The notes: a model not told the origin generated them from the sequence alone. Counted from the first letter of the stretch, positions 42,914-51,992 are shown. The stretch is DNA of 64,000 nucleotides from Niastella populi (GCF_002078015.1 NZ_LWBP01000145.1:1-64000); one strand, 5' to 3'. Numbers and translations are program-made.

Positions 42914-43525
42914 ATGATCACAAAAAGTGCCTGTTTAGTAGCCGCTATCCTTGTAATTTCCTGCCATCTCAGTAAAGCGCAGGACGAAGGAAATACATTG
43001 TCTAAAGTAGATGATTCCGCCATAGCGAAGCCAAAGAGCAATCTCACCTACGAGTATCAATACCTGAACGACGATCATACCGAAGGCATTGAAAAGTCAT
43101 TCCTGTTCGGCAAGCTGAAAACCGAGATCCACTTTAAAGAAAAAGGTAAGTTCCAGGCTGCCAAATCATACGATACAAAGACCGGCCGTTTATTAAAGAC
43201 CGATACCATTGTGAATTTCAACAGGCTGGTAGGCACCACAACTACTTATTATGCCAATGGTAAACCCAAGGAAATGGAGCACCGCGATACCAGCGGCGTT
43301 GTTGACCAGTACAGCGCTTTTTTCCAGGGCGGAAATAAACGAATCGTGATTCATTACAAGAACGGTAAAAGGAACGGGTTGCTGACGGAATATAACCCTA
43401 ATGGCACCCTGAAAGAAACCGGTACATATGTAAACGATAAACGCGAGGGCGTTTTCAAGTTCTACGATGTGCGCGGCCAGTTGATCACCACCAGGAAATT
43501 CAGAGCCGACAAAGTTGTAAAATAG
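42914..43525 (+). CDS. Secreted YwqK-like (MORN-variant repeat) protein
   Basis: A 203-residue exported protein (signal MITKSACLVAAILVISCHLSKAQ). The C-terminal half contains MORN-variant repeats: YANGKPKEMEHRD, YKNGKRNGLLTEYNPNGTLKETGTY and VNDKREGVFKFYDVRGQL. Proteins of this kind are often labelled 'YwqK-family antitoxin', but with a signal peptide and no toxin beside it, an envelope role is more likely. It stands alone and ends before a strong terminator. Confidence 0.8.
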   Translation: MITKSACLVAAILVISCHLSKAQDEGNTLSKVDDSAIAKPKSNLTYEYQYLNDDHTEGIEKSFLFGKLKTEIHFKEKGKFQAAKSYDTKTGRLLKTDTIVNFNRLVGTTTTYYANGKPKEMEHRDTSGVVDQYSAFFQGGNKRIVIHYKNGKRNGLLTEYNPNGTLKETGTYVNDKREGVFKFYDVRGQLITTRKFRADKVVK

Positions 43526-43552
43526 TTGCTGTAACGAAAATGATCCATAGCT

Positions 43553-43578
43553 AAAGTCCCGCCCCGTGGCGGGACTTT
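43553..43578 (+). terminator. Rho-independent terminator
   Basis: AAAGTCCCGCC, loop CCGT, GGCGGGACTTT; perfect 11-bp stem, 28 bp after the stop. Confidence 0.85.
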
Positions 43579-43652
43579 GCGTTAATGTAATTCTAATGCC
43601 CTGCCTGGCTTCGCCAGAACTTCATTAACGCATTATTTCATAGTTTTGCAGG

Positions 43653-45083
43653 GTGCAGCTCCCCCAACAATTACTTGGCTCCTTAGCCGGTGTCGCAGGC
43701 TTCGATAAAGAAGCGTTCGTGCAAACACATGAAAGCGGCCGGCAGGTTACGTCGGTTCGGGTTAATCCGGGCAAAATTCCAATGGTGAATAGTGATGGGT
43801 CAATGGTCAAGGGCATTCCCCCGGGGCTTCAGCAGCACTTTTCCATAACATCCTCAGCAAAGATACCGTGGTGCACTTACGGCCTTTATTTATCAGAGCG
43901 GCCGGCATTTATTTTCGACCCGTTGATCCATGCAGGAGCGTACTATGTACAGGAGGCATCGAGTATGTTCCTTGAACAGGCGCTTATGCAAACATCAGAT
44001 ACCAGCCAGCCATTGCGGGTGCTCGATCTTTGTGCTGCGCCCGGCGGTAAATCAACCCTGCTGCAATCACTTATCAGTGCCGATAGTTTACTGGTGAGCA
44101 ATGAAGTGATAAAATCAAGGGCCGCCATACTGGAAGAGAATTCGGTAAAATGGGGTGGGGCCAATGTCGTTGTTACCAATGCCGATCCGGTGGCATTTGC
44201 AAAGCTGGAAAACTTTTTCGATGTGATCGTTATCGATGCGCCGTGCTCGGGTTCCGGTTTGTTCAGGCGCGAACCGGAAGCCATTGCCGAGTGGAGCGAA
44301 CACAATGTACAACTCTGCTATCAGCGCCAGCAGCGCATTCTGGCCGATGTGTTTCCCGCCTTAAAAGAGGGCGGCGTGCTTATTTATTCTACCTGTTCCT
44401 ATTCGAAAGAAGAGGATGAAAATATTGGCGACTGGTTAATGGATGCGTTTACTGTTCACAGTTTGCCTTTGAAAACAGAAGCTGCGTGGGGCATTGTTGA
44501 AACGCGGTCAGACAAACATAAAACATATGGCTATCGCTTCTTCCCCGATAAAGTAAAAGGAGAAGGCTTTTTTATCAGTTGTTTTCGCAAACAGGAAGGA
44601 ACCGGTAATACAGTTCGTATGCCTAAACGACCGGCACTGCAAAAAGCATCGAAGAACGAATCGGCTATCTTACAACCCTGGCTGCAAACCGGTAGCGGCA
44701 TGCAGTTGTGGAAACAAAAGGAAGACCTGTTTGCCTTTCCGCAGCAACTCGAAAAAGAATTGCTCACCATTGTAGATAATGTATATGTGCGCCGCGCCGG
44801 CACTACCATTGGTAAAATTGCCGGTAACGACCTGGTGCCCGATCACGCACTTGCGGTAAGCACGCTGGTAAACGGTTCAATTGTTGCAGTAACGTTAAAA
44901 AGGGAAGAAGCCATACAATATTTGCGCAGGGATGATGTTACCATTACAACCGGTCAAAAAGGCTGGACCCTGGTTCAGTTCGAGCACTACAACCTTGGCT
45001 GGATAAAGGTTTTGCAGAACAGGATAAATAATTACTATCCCCAGGGATGGCGCATCCTGAAAAGAGCTCCCGATATTCCGTGA
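43653..45083 (+). CDS. RsmF/RsmB-type rRNA 5-methylcytosine methyltransferase
   Basis: A 476-residue enzyme of the NOL1/NOP2/sun family. It starts at GTG 43653, and the family's N-terminal pattern begins within a few residues (LGSLAGVAGFDKEAF...VTSVRVNPGK). SAM binding is VLDLCAAPGGKSTLL; the two catalytic cysteines are in DAPCSGSGLFRR and IYSTCSYSKEEDE. The C-terminal RsmF-like RNA-binding extension (about 310-476) ends NYYPQGWRILK. It methylates a cytosine in 16S rRNA (m5C), probably the RsmF position judging by the C-terminal extension. A TAGTTTTG box at 43641 lies very close to the start, so the leader may be extremely short. Confidence 0.88.
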   Translation: MQLPQQLLGSLAGVAGFDKEAFVQTHESGRQVTSVRVNPGKIPMVNSDGSMVKGIPPGLQQHFSITSSAKIPWCTYGLYLSERPAFIFDPLIHAGAYYVQEASSMFLEQALMQTSDTSQPLRVLDLCAAPGGKSTLLQSLISADSLLVSNEVIKSRAAILEENSVKWGGANVVVTNADPVAFAKLENFFDVIVIDAPCSGSGLFRREPEAIAEWSEHNVQLCYQRQQRILADVFPALKEGGVLIYSTCSYSKEEDENIGDWLMDAFTVHSLPLKTEAAWGIVETRSDKHKTYGYRFFPDKVKGEGFFISCFRKQEGTGNTVRMPKRPALQKASKNESAILQPWLQTGSGMQLWKQKEDLFAFPQQLEKELLTIVDNVYVRRAGTTIGKIAGNDLVPDHALAVSTLVNGSIVAVTLKREEAIQYLRRDDVTITTGQKGWTLVQFEHYNLGWIKVLQNRINNYYPQGWRILKRAPDIP

Positions 45084-45178
45084 ACACCAGTAACTGCCCG
45101 CGGAGCGATAGTTATCCCCGTTGGCGCTAATTAAAATATATATTGCATCTTTGCAACCGAATACGAAATGCATAACCT

Positions 45179-46219
45179 ATGCTGAAGTTCAAAGGAGTTT
45201 TAATCATCGCGTTTCTATTGCTAACTCAGTTTGTGTGGTCACAATCTGATATGACAGTGCAGGGTACTTCTCCTGACCTTTACCTGTTGCATACGGTTCA
45301 ACCCAAAGAAACATGGTATGCTATAGGCCGTATTTACAACACGCCGGCAAAAGAGATCGCCGCCCTCAGCGGTGCCACCATGGATAAGCTGAACATTGGT
45401 CAGGAATTGAAAGTGCCGTTGTCGGCCAACAACTTTACACAGGATGGAAAAAAGGGCACAGATGAGGTTTTCGTTCCCGTTTATCATATTGTAGGGGAAA
45501 AAGAATGGATGTACCGCATTAGCCAGAATCACAATAAGATCCCTGTTGAAACGCTTGAAAAATGGAACGGTATTACCAATGATCAGCTGATGGCCGGCAT
45601 GAAGCTGATAGTAGGTTATCTGAAGGTAAAAACTACACAGTCGCCGCTGGCTGCCACCGGGGTAAAGAAAATAATAACGCCGGTTGCCGCATCGGGTGGC
45701 ACCGTTACCAAACCTGTTACCGAGCAGTCTGTTGTAAAAACAGATAAGCCGGCAGAAACCAAACCAACGGAAACAAAAGCGGTTGAGGCTAAAAAGGAAG
45801 AACTGAAGAAAGAGGAACCGCAGAAAGAAGAAAATAAAATGGGCACACCGCCACCCGCTTCAGAAACGGCAAAACCCACCACGCCGGTTGGAAATGAAAG
45901 CAGCTATACCGGTTATAAAGGCGGTTATTTCCGTTCGGGTTACAATGGCAACGGTAAATCAACAGCGGGTAATGCCGGTATTTTCAGAAGTACCAGTGGC
46001 TGGAAAGACGGTAAATATTATGCCCTCATGAATAATGTACCGGTGGGTACTATTGTAAAGATCACTTATAGTTCTACCAATAAATCAGTTTTTGCCAAAG
46101 TGCTGGGACAACTGCCCGATATGCGTGAAAGCGTTGGCCTTACTGTTCGCCTCAGCGATGCAGCAGCGGCCGAGTTGGGTGCTGAAATGGGTAAGTTCTA
46201 TGTAGATGTGACATACTGA
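45179..46219 (+). CDS. LysM-domain protein with RlpA-like C-terminus
   Basis: A 346-residue exported protein (signal ...FVWSQ). Two LysM modules lie at about 37-82 (LHTVQPKETWYAIGRIYNTPAKEIAALSG) and 100-148 (YHIVGEKEWMYRISQNHNKIPVETLEKWNG), giving peptidoglycan binding. A low-complexity Lys/Glu/Pro linker (about 160-245) leads to a C-terminal double-psi beta-barrel resembling RlpA (KYYALMNNVPVGTIVKITY, FAKVLGQLPDMRESVGLTVRLSDAAAAEL). The catalytic Asp of lytic RlpA could not be identified. It is probably a periplasmic cell-wall protein. Confidence 0.85.
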   Translation: MLKFKGVLIIAFLLLTQFVWSQSDMTVQGTSPDLYLLHTVQPKETWYAIGRIYNTPAKEIAALSGATMDKLNIGQELKVPLSANNFTQDGKKGTDEVFVPVYHIVGEKEWMYRISQNHNKIPVETLEKWNGITNDQLMAGMKLIVGYLKVKTTQSPLAATGVKKIITPVAASGGTVTKPVTEQSVVKTDKPAETKPTETKAVEAKKEELKKEEPQKEENKMGTPPPASETAKPTTPVGNESSYTGYKGGYFRSGYNGNGKSTAGNAGIFRSTSGWKDGKYYALMNNVPVGTIVKITYSSTNKSVFAKVLGQLPDMRESVGLTVRLSDAAAAELGAEMGKFYVDVTY

Positions 46220-46274
46220 GTTGAGTTCACAGGCTTTTGTTATAATTGGTGCATTTGCGGCTTGGGTCGCAAAT

Positions 46275-46314
46275 GCTAATGTGATAATTCGATAATGTGA
46301 TAATTCTATAATGG
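46275..46314. repeat. Octamer array (GATAATTC type)
   Basis: GCTAATGT, GATAATTC, GATAATGT, GATAATTC, TATAATGG, 55 bp after the LysM gene. It is followed by a GCGGCAG/CTGCCGC hairpin (46326-46348). Confidence 0.75.
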
Positions 46315-46425
46315 AATACAGGATCGCGGCAGGCGCTCGCGCTGCCGCTTAAACCGTGACGGCACCTGATCGCTTACGTTAGGCGCAACAGCATTCAGGA
46401 CGCTGCATGCCGAATTCCCTTCTAC

Positions 46426-46488
46426 ATTCACCATTGAACATTCAACATTCGATATTGTATTTCCTTTTTCATTTCTCCTTTTTCATTT
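46426..46488. repeat. Heptamer array containing the fmt stop codon
   Basis: ATTCACC, ATTGAAC, ATTCAAC, ATTCGAT, ATTGTAT, then TTCCTTT, TTCATTT, CTCCTTT, TTCATTT without gaps. The fmt stop (complement of TCA at 46469-46471) lies inside a TTCATTT unit. Confidence 0.8.
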
Positions 46489-47488
46489 CCCCATATTTAA
46501 ACCCTCTCAAAAACTCTTCCACCGTCATTTTCTTTTTTCCCTCCAGTTGCAGTTCGGTGATTTGAATATATCCATCGGCGCCGGCATATTTCAGATAGGT
46601 TTTATTATCCGTTTCAATGCTGCCGGGGTTTTTGGGTGATGGATGGTTTTCTTTTTTTGCTTTGTAGATCTTCAGGTTTTTGTCATTCAACGTTGTGAAT
46701 GCAGCGGGGTAGGGCGATAAACCTCTTATGAGGTTGTATATCGCTGCAATGGGTTGGTTCCAGTCGATCTTACAGGTTTCTGTAAATATTTTAGGAGCAT
46801 GTTTAAGATGAAGTGTTTCATTGGAAACCGTTGGAACTGTTTCCCGGTAGCTGGTAGCCGGTGCGTGAGCCAATGATTGCTGAGGGATCTCCTGTAATGA
46901 TCCGTTTGTTAATCCGGCAACGGTTTTAACTAAGAGTTTTGCGCCGATGTCTTTCATTCTGTCGTGTACTTCGCCGGCGGTTTCGTCATCGCCTATGGGA
47001 AAACTTTCCTGTAGCAGGATATTGCCGGTGTCTATTTCATGTTGCAGTTTAAAAGTGGTTACACCGGTTTCTTTTTCGCCGTTGATAACAGCCCAGTTAA
47101 TGGGCGCCGCGCCGCGGTATTGTGGCAACAGCGAGCCATGTAAGTTAATAGTACCCATGGGTGGCATGTTCCATACCACCTCGGGCAACATACGAAAAGC
47201 CACCACTATCTGCAGGTCGGCCTGTAATTCTTTTAATGTTTCCAGAAATACCGGGTCTTTAAGTTTAACAGGTTGCAGCACCGGTAACTGATGCTCAACC
47301 GCATATTTCTTTACGGCGCTTTCTGTAAGCTTCATACCCCGGCCGGCAGGTTTATCGGGTGCAGTGATCACTGAAATGATATGGCAACCTGCCTGTACCA
47401 GCGCATCGAGTGAAGCTACTGCAAACTCAGGCGTTCCCATGAAAATAATCCGTAGCTGACCGCTTATCGATGGTTTGTTTTCTTGCAT
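46469..47488 (-). CDS. fmt: Methionyl-tRNA formyltransferase
   Basis: A 339-residue enzyme that formylates initiator Met-tRNA using 10-formyl-tetrahydrofolate. Family marks: RIIFMGTPEFAVASLDAL, VITAPDKPAGRGMK, the catalytic block INLHGSLLPQYRGAAPINWAVINGEKETGVTTF and EIDTGNILLQE, plus a C-terminal tRNA-binding domain ending in EEFLRGFKYGEM. The last residues (GEMKKEK) and the stop codon are encoded by a heptamer array, so the native C-terminus may have been extended or rewritten by the repeats. Confidence 0.95.
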   Translation of the reverse strand: MQENKPSISGQLRIIFMGTPEFAVASLDALVQAGCHIISVITAPDKPAGRGMKLTESAVKKYAVEHQLPVLQPVKLKDPVFLETLKELQADLQIVVAFRMLPEVVWNMPPMGTINLHGSLLPQYRGAAPINWAVINGEKETGVTTFKLQHEIDTGNILLQESFPIGDDETAGEVHDRMKDIGAKLLVKTVAGLTNGSLQEIPQQSLAHAPATSYRETVPTVSNETLHLKHAPKIFTETCKIDWNQPIAAIYNLIRGLSPYPAAFTTLNDKNLKIYKAKKENHPSPKNPGSIETDNKTYLKYAGADGYIQITELQLEGKKKMTVEEFLRGFKYGEMKKEK

Positions 47489-47727
47489 TCGTCTTACGAT
47501 TTCTTACCAATAGGTTGGTGTTGAAAAGGGAGGAAATTCCCCACTTTTTCAGCAAATTTCATCAAAAAACTTTTATTGGCTGCCCAAAATTATTCCTGTT
47601 ACTTTGCAGCCAGGGAATTGGGCTTTTTTATCTGCTCGCTTTTGTTCACTTTTTGAGCTTTTTGAATGCAGCGATGTGGGAGGGGAGAGTTGATTTTCCT
47701 GACATTTTAAACACTAATAAAGATAGT

Positions 47728-48183
47728 ATGCAACAAGTAAAAAGCGGCGATACCGTAAAGGTACACTATCATGGCCGTTTAACAGATGGAACAACTTTCG
47801 ACTCATCAGCTGGTCGTGAGCCGCTACAATTTGAAGTGGGAAGCGGGATGGTAATTCCCGGGTTCGATAATGGTGTTATGGGTATGATAGTGGGCGACAA
47901 AAAAACCATCCAGATTCCGGTTGCTGAAGCGTATGGTCCCAAAAATCCCGATATGATCGTTGCATTCCCTGCCAGCGAATTCCCTGAAGATATGGAGCTG
48001 GAAGTTGGTATGCGTTTAAATATGACCAATTCTGAAGGACACGTAATTCCGGTGGTAGTAACCGAAATTGGTGAAGAAAATGTAATGCTCGATGCCAACC
48101 ATCCCCTGGCTGGTGAAGACCTGGTGTTCGATATCGAACTGGTTGAGATCGGTGCTGCTCCTTCGCGCATCATTATGCCGTAA
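47728..48183 (+). CDS. SlyD-like FKBP-type peptidyl-prolyl isomerase
   Basis: A 151-residue protein from ATG 47728 (MQQVKSGDTVKVHYHGRLTDGTTFDSS). The FKBP core is split by an insert-in-flap (AEAYGPKNPDMIVAFPASEFPEDMELEVGM...VTEIGEENVMLDANHPLAGEDLVFDIEL) typical of SlyD, combining isomerase and chaperone functions. The His/Cys-rich nickel-binding tail of E. coli SlyD is absent; the end is APSRIIMP. It is cytoplasmic and divergent from fmt. Confidence 0.92.
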   Translation: MQQVKSGDTVKVHYHGRLTDGTTFDSSAGREPLQFEVGSGMVIPGFDNGVMGMIVGDKKTIQIPVAEAYGPKNPDMIVAFPASEFPEDMELEVGMRLNMTNSEGHVIPVVVTEIGEENVMLDANHPLAGEDLVFDIELVEIGAAPSRIIMP

Positions 48184-48189
48184 ATTCCT

Positions 48190-48245
48190 GAATTAAGAAA
48201 TAAGAAGTAGGAAGTAAGAAGCGTCAGATTGCTTACTTCCTACTT
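48190..48245. repeat. Heptamer array (GAAGTAA type) that folds into a hairpin
   Basis: GAATTAA, GAAATAA, GAAGTAG, GAAGTAA, GAAGCGT begin 6 bp after the stop. AAGTAGGAAGTAAG (48205-48218) is then repeated in perfect inverted form at 48232-48245, giving a 14-bp stem that could act as a terminator. Confidence 0.75.
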
Positions 48246-48365
48246 TGTCGTTTATACACCCCTGTATTCCCTTGTCAACCCATCAACTTGTCAATTCACC
48301 TCGTAGTTTTCCTATCTTGACCTGCCCGTTTTTTTTATCTATTTTGGCGGCATAATTTATACCCT

Positions 48366-49031
48366 ATGATACAAACCACGAAACGCATAGTTACGTGCAC
48401 GCTATTATTCTGTTTATCTGGTATTGTTTACGCTCAGGACCAAACCGCCACTTCCACAACCGATCAACCGTTACCGGAGTCCGATACGGCAATTGCTACC
48501 CGCAATGCCCTGCGGTTTGCCGATAGTTTGGTAAAAGCCGATTTTTACACCGATTGGAACACGTACATGAACCTGACCTGTACAAGTGCTTTTAAATTCT
48601 ATGGCGGTAAAGAAGGGTTTAAGGAGAATGCGGTCGCCATCCATTACCGCGATGAACCTAAAAGCGAAGAAAAGATGCCCAAAACCAAATTGTTGCATCT
48701 GATGAACGACAACAGCGACCAATGGCAGTGTGTTGTTGAAAAAGTACGTGAAAAATGGGACGAGTCACGTGGAAAGGTAAAAGTGTATACCTACCTGGTA
48801 GGTGAGTCGAACGACAATGGCCTTAACTGGAAGTTTATCGATGCCAGTCACAATTCCCTTCCCAATATCATTTACATTCTGCCCTCCGTTTTCACAACTA
48901 TGGAAATTCCCGAAGGGAAAACCGTGTATGAAGACGAAGTAGCGGCACAGCAGGCGGCAGAGGAAGCTGTTAAGGCGAACCAGGCAACACAGGCGAAGAA
49001 AAAGGCGCCGGTTAAAAAGGCCACTAAATAG
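48366..49031 (+). CDS. Hypothetical periplasmic protein with basic Ala/Lys tail
   Basis: A 221-residue exported protein (signal ...FCLSGIVYAQ). The central domain (LRFADSLVKADFYTDWNTYMNLTCTSAFKFYGGKEGFKENAVAI...) looks like an NTF2/SnoaL-like small fold with helices then strands (KVKVYTYLVGES). The last 35 residues are Ala/Lys-rich (AAQQAAEEAVKANQATQAKKKAPVKK). The function is unknown. A palindrome and a terminator follow. Confidence 0.7.
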   Translation: MIQTTKRIVTCTLLFCLSGIVYAQDQTATSTTDQPLPESDTAIATRNALRFADSLVKADFYTDWNTYMNLTCTSAFKFYGGKEGFKENAVAIHYRDEPKSEEKMPKTKLLHLMNDNSDQWQCVVEKVREKWDESRGKVKVYTYLVGESNDNGLNWKFIDASHNSLPNIIYILPSVFTTMEIPEGKTVYEDEVAAQQAAEEAVKANQATQAKKKAPVKKATK

Positions 49032-49035
49032 TTAT

Positions 49036-49068
49036 AAGTGTGCCACACCTTCGAGGTGTGGCACACTT
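49036..49068 (+). repeat. GTGTGGCACAC-type palindrome
   Basis: AAGTGTGCCACACCT, loop TCG, AGGTGTGGCACACTT: perfect 15-bp arms, 4 bp after a stop codon. It is a relative of the palindrome at 11692-11724. Confidence 0.8.
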
Positions 49069-49103
49069 ACCTGCAGATCTCAGCATAGTTTTTCAGAAAA
49101 AAG

Positions 49104-49146
49104 AAGGGTGAGTTTCCCGCTAAGAGAAGCTCACCCTTTCTTTTTT
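49104..49146. terminator. Terminator between convergent genes
   Basis: AAGGGTGAG (49104-49112) and CTCACCCTT (49130-49138) with T-run TCTTTTTT on the right and A-run on the left, so it can work in both directions. Confidence 0.8.
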
Positions 49147-49156
49147 ATTTCAATTG

Positions 49157-49708
49157 TTATGCTTTCTTCTTCCCGTATAACCAGCCCAGCCAGATGCCCA
49201 CGAGGCCCCAGCCCACAATGCTGTCATAGAAATAAGCCATCAGGTCGAATCCCTGGTACCAGATATGATTGGTGTAAGGCACATTGAAAAAAACGATCAT
49301 GCCAACGAACAGGGCTGAAATAAGTATGGCTATAAAGTTCAGCGAATTCATGCGGCTGATGAGCGCGCAGAAAAAGCCAACGATCAGCATGTCGACGATG
49401 AGGCCACGGATCATGTTTGAACCCATGTTCATTTTCCATGACTGATGGTATTGTATCAATGCCCAGGGTTTTCCTTCCATCGTTTTCATAAGCGCTTCGT
49501 GTTGTTCGCGGCTTGCATCGGGGGGAAGCCCGGGTATGTGATATTGTCCTTCTTTATCGAGCTGCGTGCTTAAAAAGTTCATGATTGCGTCCTGCTTGTC
49601 AGTGTACTGGTAGGCGTTGCCGTGGAGGTTCAGAACAGTCCAGGAAAGAAACTGCCAAAGGAAAAGAAGAATACCGCCTACGAGGGCGCCAATGAGTAAC
49701 TTTTTCAT
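49157..49708 (-). CDS. Hypothetical membrane protein
   Basis: A 183-residue protein with an N-terminal helix (LLIGALVGGILLFLWQFLSW), a periplasmic-looking loop of about 75 residues (YQYTDKQDAIMNFLSTQL...GLPPDASREQHEALM) and three more helices (VDMLIVGFFCALI, FIAILISALFVGMIVFF, IVGWGLVGIWLGWLYG). I do not recognise a named family. It is separated from the CPBP protease gene by 57 bp on the same strand and may be cotranscribed. Confidence 0.7.
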   Translation of the reverse strand: MKKLLIGALVGGILLFLWQFLSWTVLNLHGNAYQYTDKQDAIMNFLSTQLDKEGQYHIPGLPPDASREQHEALMKTMEGKPWALIQYHQSWKMNMGSNMIRGLIVDMLIVGFFCALISRMNSLNFIAILISALFVGMIVFFNVPYTNHIWYQGFDLMAYFYDSIVGWGLVGIWLGWLYGKKKA

Positions 49709-49765
49709 AATAGCCAGCTTTAGTTTGTAAAAAGGTAGAAAGAATAATCCGATTTTACAAATATG

Positions 49766-50656
49766 TTATTGGCTGGCCTTTATCATTTTGGCGGCAACGT
49801 TTCTTTCATATGCGATGTATAAAAGCAGCAGGGCAAGTGCAAACAAACAGGTTGTAATGAATGATCCTTCCAGTCCGAACCCGCCGCCGGTAAGCCACCA
49901 GGGACCCTTTAAAGCTGGCTGCAATACACCTTTTAACGGTAAGCCACTTACGGTATAACCTAAAACCGGTCCCTGTATGAAGTTCCAGCCAAAATGAAAA
50001 AGTACCGCGAACCAGATATTGCGGGTATAGATGAAGTTGATACCAAGCAGCATACCCGCCAGCATCAAATTGGCCATGGCAACAGATGAAATGCCGGGGT
50101 TACTGCTATGGGCCAGTGCAAACATAACGGCCGAAACGGCGAGCGCAGCCCATTTGTTCATCGATTCCATCAGGTTGTTGAGGATGTAACCCCTGAAAAC
50201 AATTTCTTCGGTAAGCGCTATCAATACCATCAGCAGTAAACCTAATAAAAGATCCTGCCCTATGAAGTGCGCATCGATCCATTCTAGATTTCCGGTTGCA
50301 AATAACAGCAGGCTGGCGGCGCCCAGTATGGCGGCGCCCAAACAAAAACCGATCGATGCGTCGGCCTCGAAAGAGGTCCATTGCAGGCCGAGGCTTTTTG
50401 CCGGTTTTCGATCGATGATGCGGCGGAATGTCACCGTTAGGGCTATGGCCGCTATGGCATTTATGAGCAATGAGGTGATGGCTATATTCAGCAGCTGTTC
50501 ATTTGTTACGGTGTTTTTCGAAGCAAACGGCGATATGCCCATTATAGAACCGGTGATGAGGGATACCATAACGGAACAGGCAATAAAAGCGAACAAGAGC
50601 AGTATTGCGCGCACCCAGCCTTGCTTTATTACGGGAGAAAACCTGTAGGAGCTCAT
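49766..50656 (-). CDS. CPBP-family intramembrane metalloprotease
   Basis: A 296-residue multi-pass membrane protein with about eight helices. The three CPBP/Abi motifs are present: EEIVFRGYIL (catalytic Glu pair and Arg), FALAHSSNPG (His) and VLFHFGWN (His, Asn). Relatives process prenylated proteins or confer bacteriocin immunity; the substrate here is unknown. It is transcribed away from pepT. Confidence 0.9.
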   Translation of the reverse strand: MSSYRFSPVIKQGWVRAILLLFAFIACSVMVSLITGSIMGISPFASKNTVTNEQLLNIAITSLLINAIAAIALTVTFRRIIDRKPAKSLGLQWTSFEADASIGFCLGAAILGAASLLLFATGNLEWIDAHFIGQDLLLGLLLMVLIALTEEIVFRGYILNNLMESMNKWAALAVSAVMFALAHSSNPGISSVAMANLMLAGMLLGINFIYTRNIWFAVLFHFGWNFIQGPVLGYTVSGLPLKGVLQPALKGPWWLTGGGFGLEGSFITTCLFALALLLLYIAYERNVAAKMIKASQ

Positions 50657-50709
50657 GAGGGAATTAAGTTGATCGATATTTGAGTTATATTGCCAAAAAT
50701 ACAGCTTAC

Positions 50710-51957
50710 ATGTTTACTAAATATAGTTTTACCGTAAAGGAAAGGTTTTTACGCTACGTGCAAATTGATACGCAAAGCGATCCGCAATCAACCAGCGTTC
50801 CGTCTACCGAAAAACAAAAAGACCTTAGCCGTGTATTGGTGCAGGAATTGAAGAGTATGGGTATTTCCGATGCGCATCTCGATGATCATGGTTACGTGTA
50901 TGCTACCATTCCGGCCAATACAACAAAAGAAGTGCCTGTAATATGTTATTGCTCGCATGTTGATACCGCACCTGATTGTACCGGCGCCGGGGTAAAACCA
51001 CTGGTGCATACCAACTATGATGGCGGGAATATCGTATTACCCGATGATCCCACGCAGATTATTTCACCCGCTGATCATCCGTACCTGCTGAAAAAGAAAG
51101 GTGAGGATATCATTACGGCATCGGGCACCACCCTGCTGGGCGCCGATGATAAGGCGGGTGTTGCGGTGATCATGGATATGGCGCATTTTTTTATGACCAA
51201 CCCCGATGTAAAACATGGCGCTATCAAAATACTGTTCACACCCGATGAAGAGATCGGGCGCGGGGTTGATAAAGCCGATCTGAAAAAGCTGGGCGCGCAG
51301 TTTGCCTATACGCTCGATGCCGGTGAACGCGGTGCATATGAAGATGAAACATTTTCGGCCGATGGCGTTACCATTACCTTTCATGGGGTAAGCGCCCATC
51401 CGGGTTATGCAAAAGACAAACTGGTGAATGCGATGAAAGTGGCCGGCGCGTTCCTCGAAGCACTGCCAACAGATACATTGTCGCCCGAAACCACCGAAAA
51501 GAGAAATGGTTTTGTTCATCCGGTGCGTATAAATGGTATTGCCGAAAAGGTTACGCTCGAGTTCATCATTCGCGATTTTATCACAGCAAAGCTGGCTGAA
51601 TATGAAAACCTCTTAAAGGAAAAGCTGGCGCAGGTTTTACAACGTTTTCCCGGGGCGAAGGCCGATTTTGAAGTGCGTGAACAATATCGCAATATGAAAG
51701 AGGTGCTCGATAAATTTCCGCATGTTTCGGCTTATGCAAAGGAAGCGATAGCCCGTGCGGGTGTGCCGTTGATCGAAATGAGCGCGCGCGGCGGTACCGA
51801 TGGGTCGCGGTTGTCGTTTATGGGTTTGCCCTGTCCGAACCTCTTTACAGGTGAAATGGCCTTTCATGGCAAACATGAATATGTGAGCGTGCAGGATATG
51901 CAAAAAAGCGTGGAAACGATCGTGCACCTGGCTTGTATCTGGGAAGAAAAAGGATAA
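50710..51957 (+). CDS. pepT: Peptidase T (tripeptidase)
   Basis: A 415-residue M20-family aminotripeptidase from ATG 50710 (MFTKYSFTVKERFLRYVQIDTQSDPQS). Zinc ligands sit in CSHVDTAPD, LLGADDKAGVAVIM and TPDEEIGRGVDK; IEMSARGGTDGSRLSFMGLPCPNLFTG holds the last conserved block with Arg and Asp. It removes the N-terminal residue from tripeptides in the cytoplasm. The TAA stop (51955-51957) is inside an octamer array. Confidence 0.96.
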   Translation: MFTKYSFTVKERFLRYVQIDTQSDPQSTSVPSTEKQKDLSRVLVQELKSMGISDAHLDDHGYVYATIPANTTKEVPVICYCSHVDTAPDCTGAGVKPLVHTNYDGGNIVLPDDPTQIISPADHPYLLKKKGEDIITASGTTLLGADDKAGVAVIMDMAHFFMTNPDVKHGAIKILFTPDEEIGRGVDKADLKKLGAQFAYTLDAGERGAYEDETFSADGVTITFHGVSAHPGYAKDKLVNAMKVAGAFLEALPTDTLSPETTEKRNGFVHPVRINGIAEKVTLEFIIRDFITAKLAEYENLLKEKLAQVLQRFPGAKADFEVREQYRNMKEVLDKFPHVSAYAKEAIARAGVPLIEMSARGGTDGSRLSFMGLPCPNLFTGEMAFHGKHEYVSVQDMQKSVETIVHLACIWEEKG

Positions 51958-51992
51958 TGTGATAAATAGCTAATGTGATAATTTGATAATGC
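51953..51992. repeat. Octamer array containing the pepT stop codon
   Basis: GATAATGT, GATAAATA, GCTAATGT, GATAATTT, GATAATGC; the first unit supplies the TAA stop. Confidence 0.85.

Noticed and set aside
42914-43525. YwqK-type protein as half of a toxin-antitoxin pair.
   Set aside because: It has a signal peptide and no toxin-like neighbour; the repeats alone do not make it an antitoxin.
43641-43648. TAGTTTTG as the promoter of the rRNA methyltransferase gene.
   Set aside because: It lies only 4 bp before the start codon and has no -33 partner, so it may be chance; noted in the gene entry instead.
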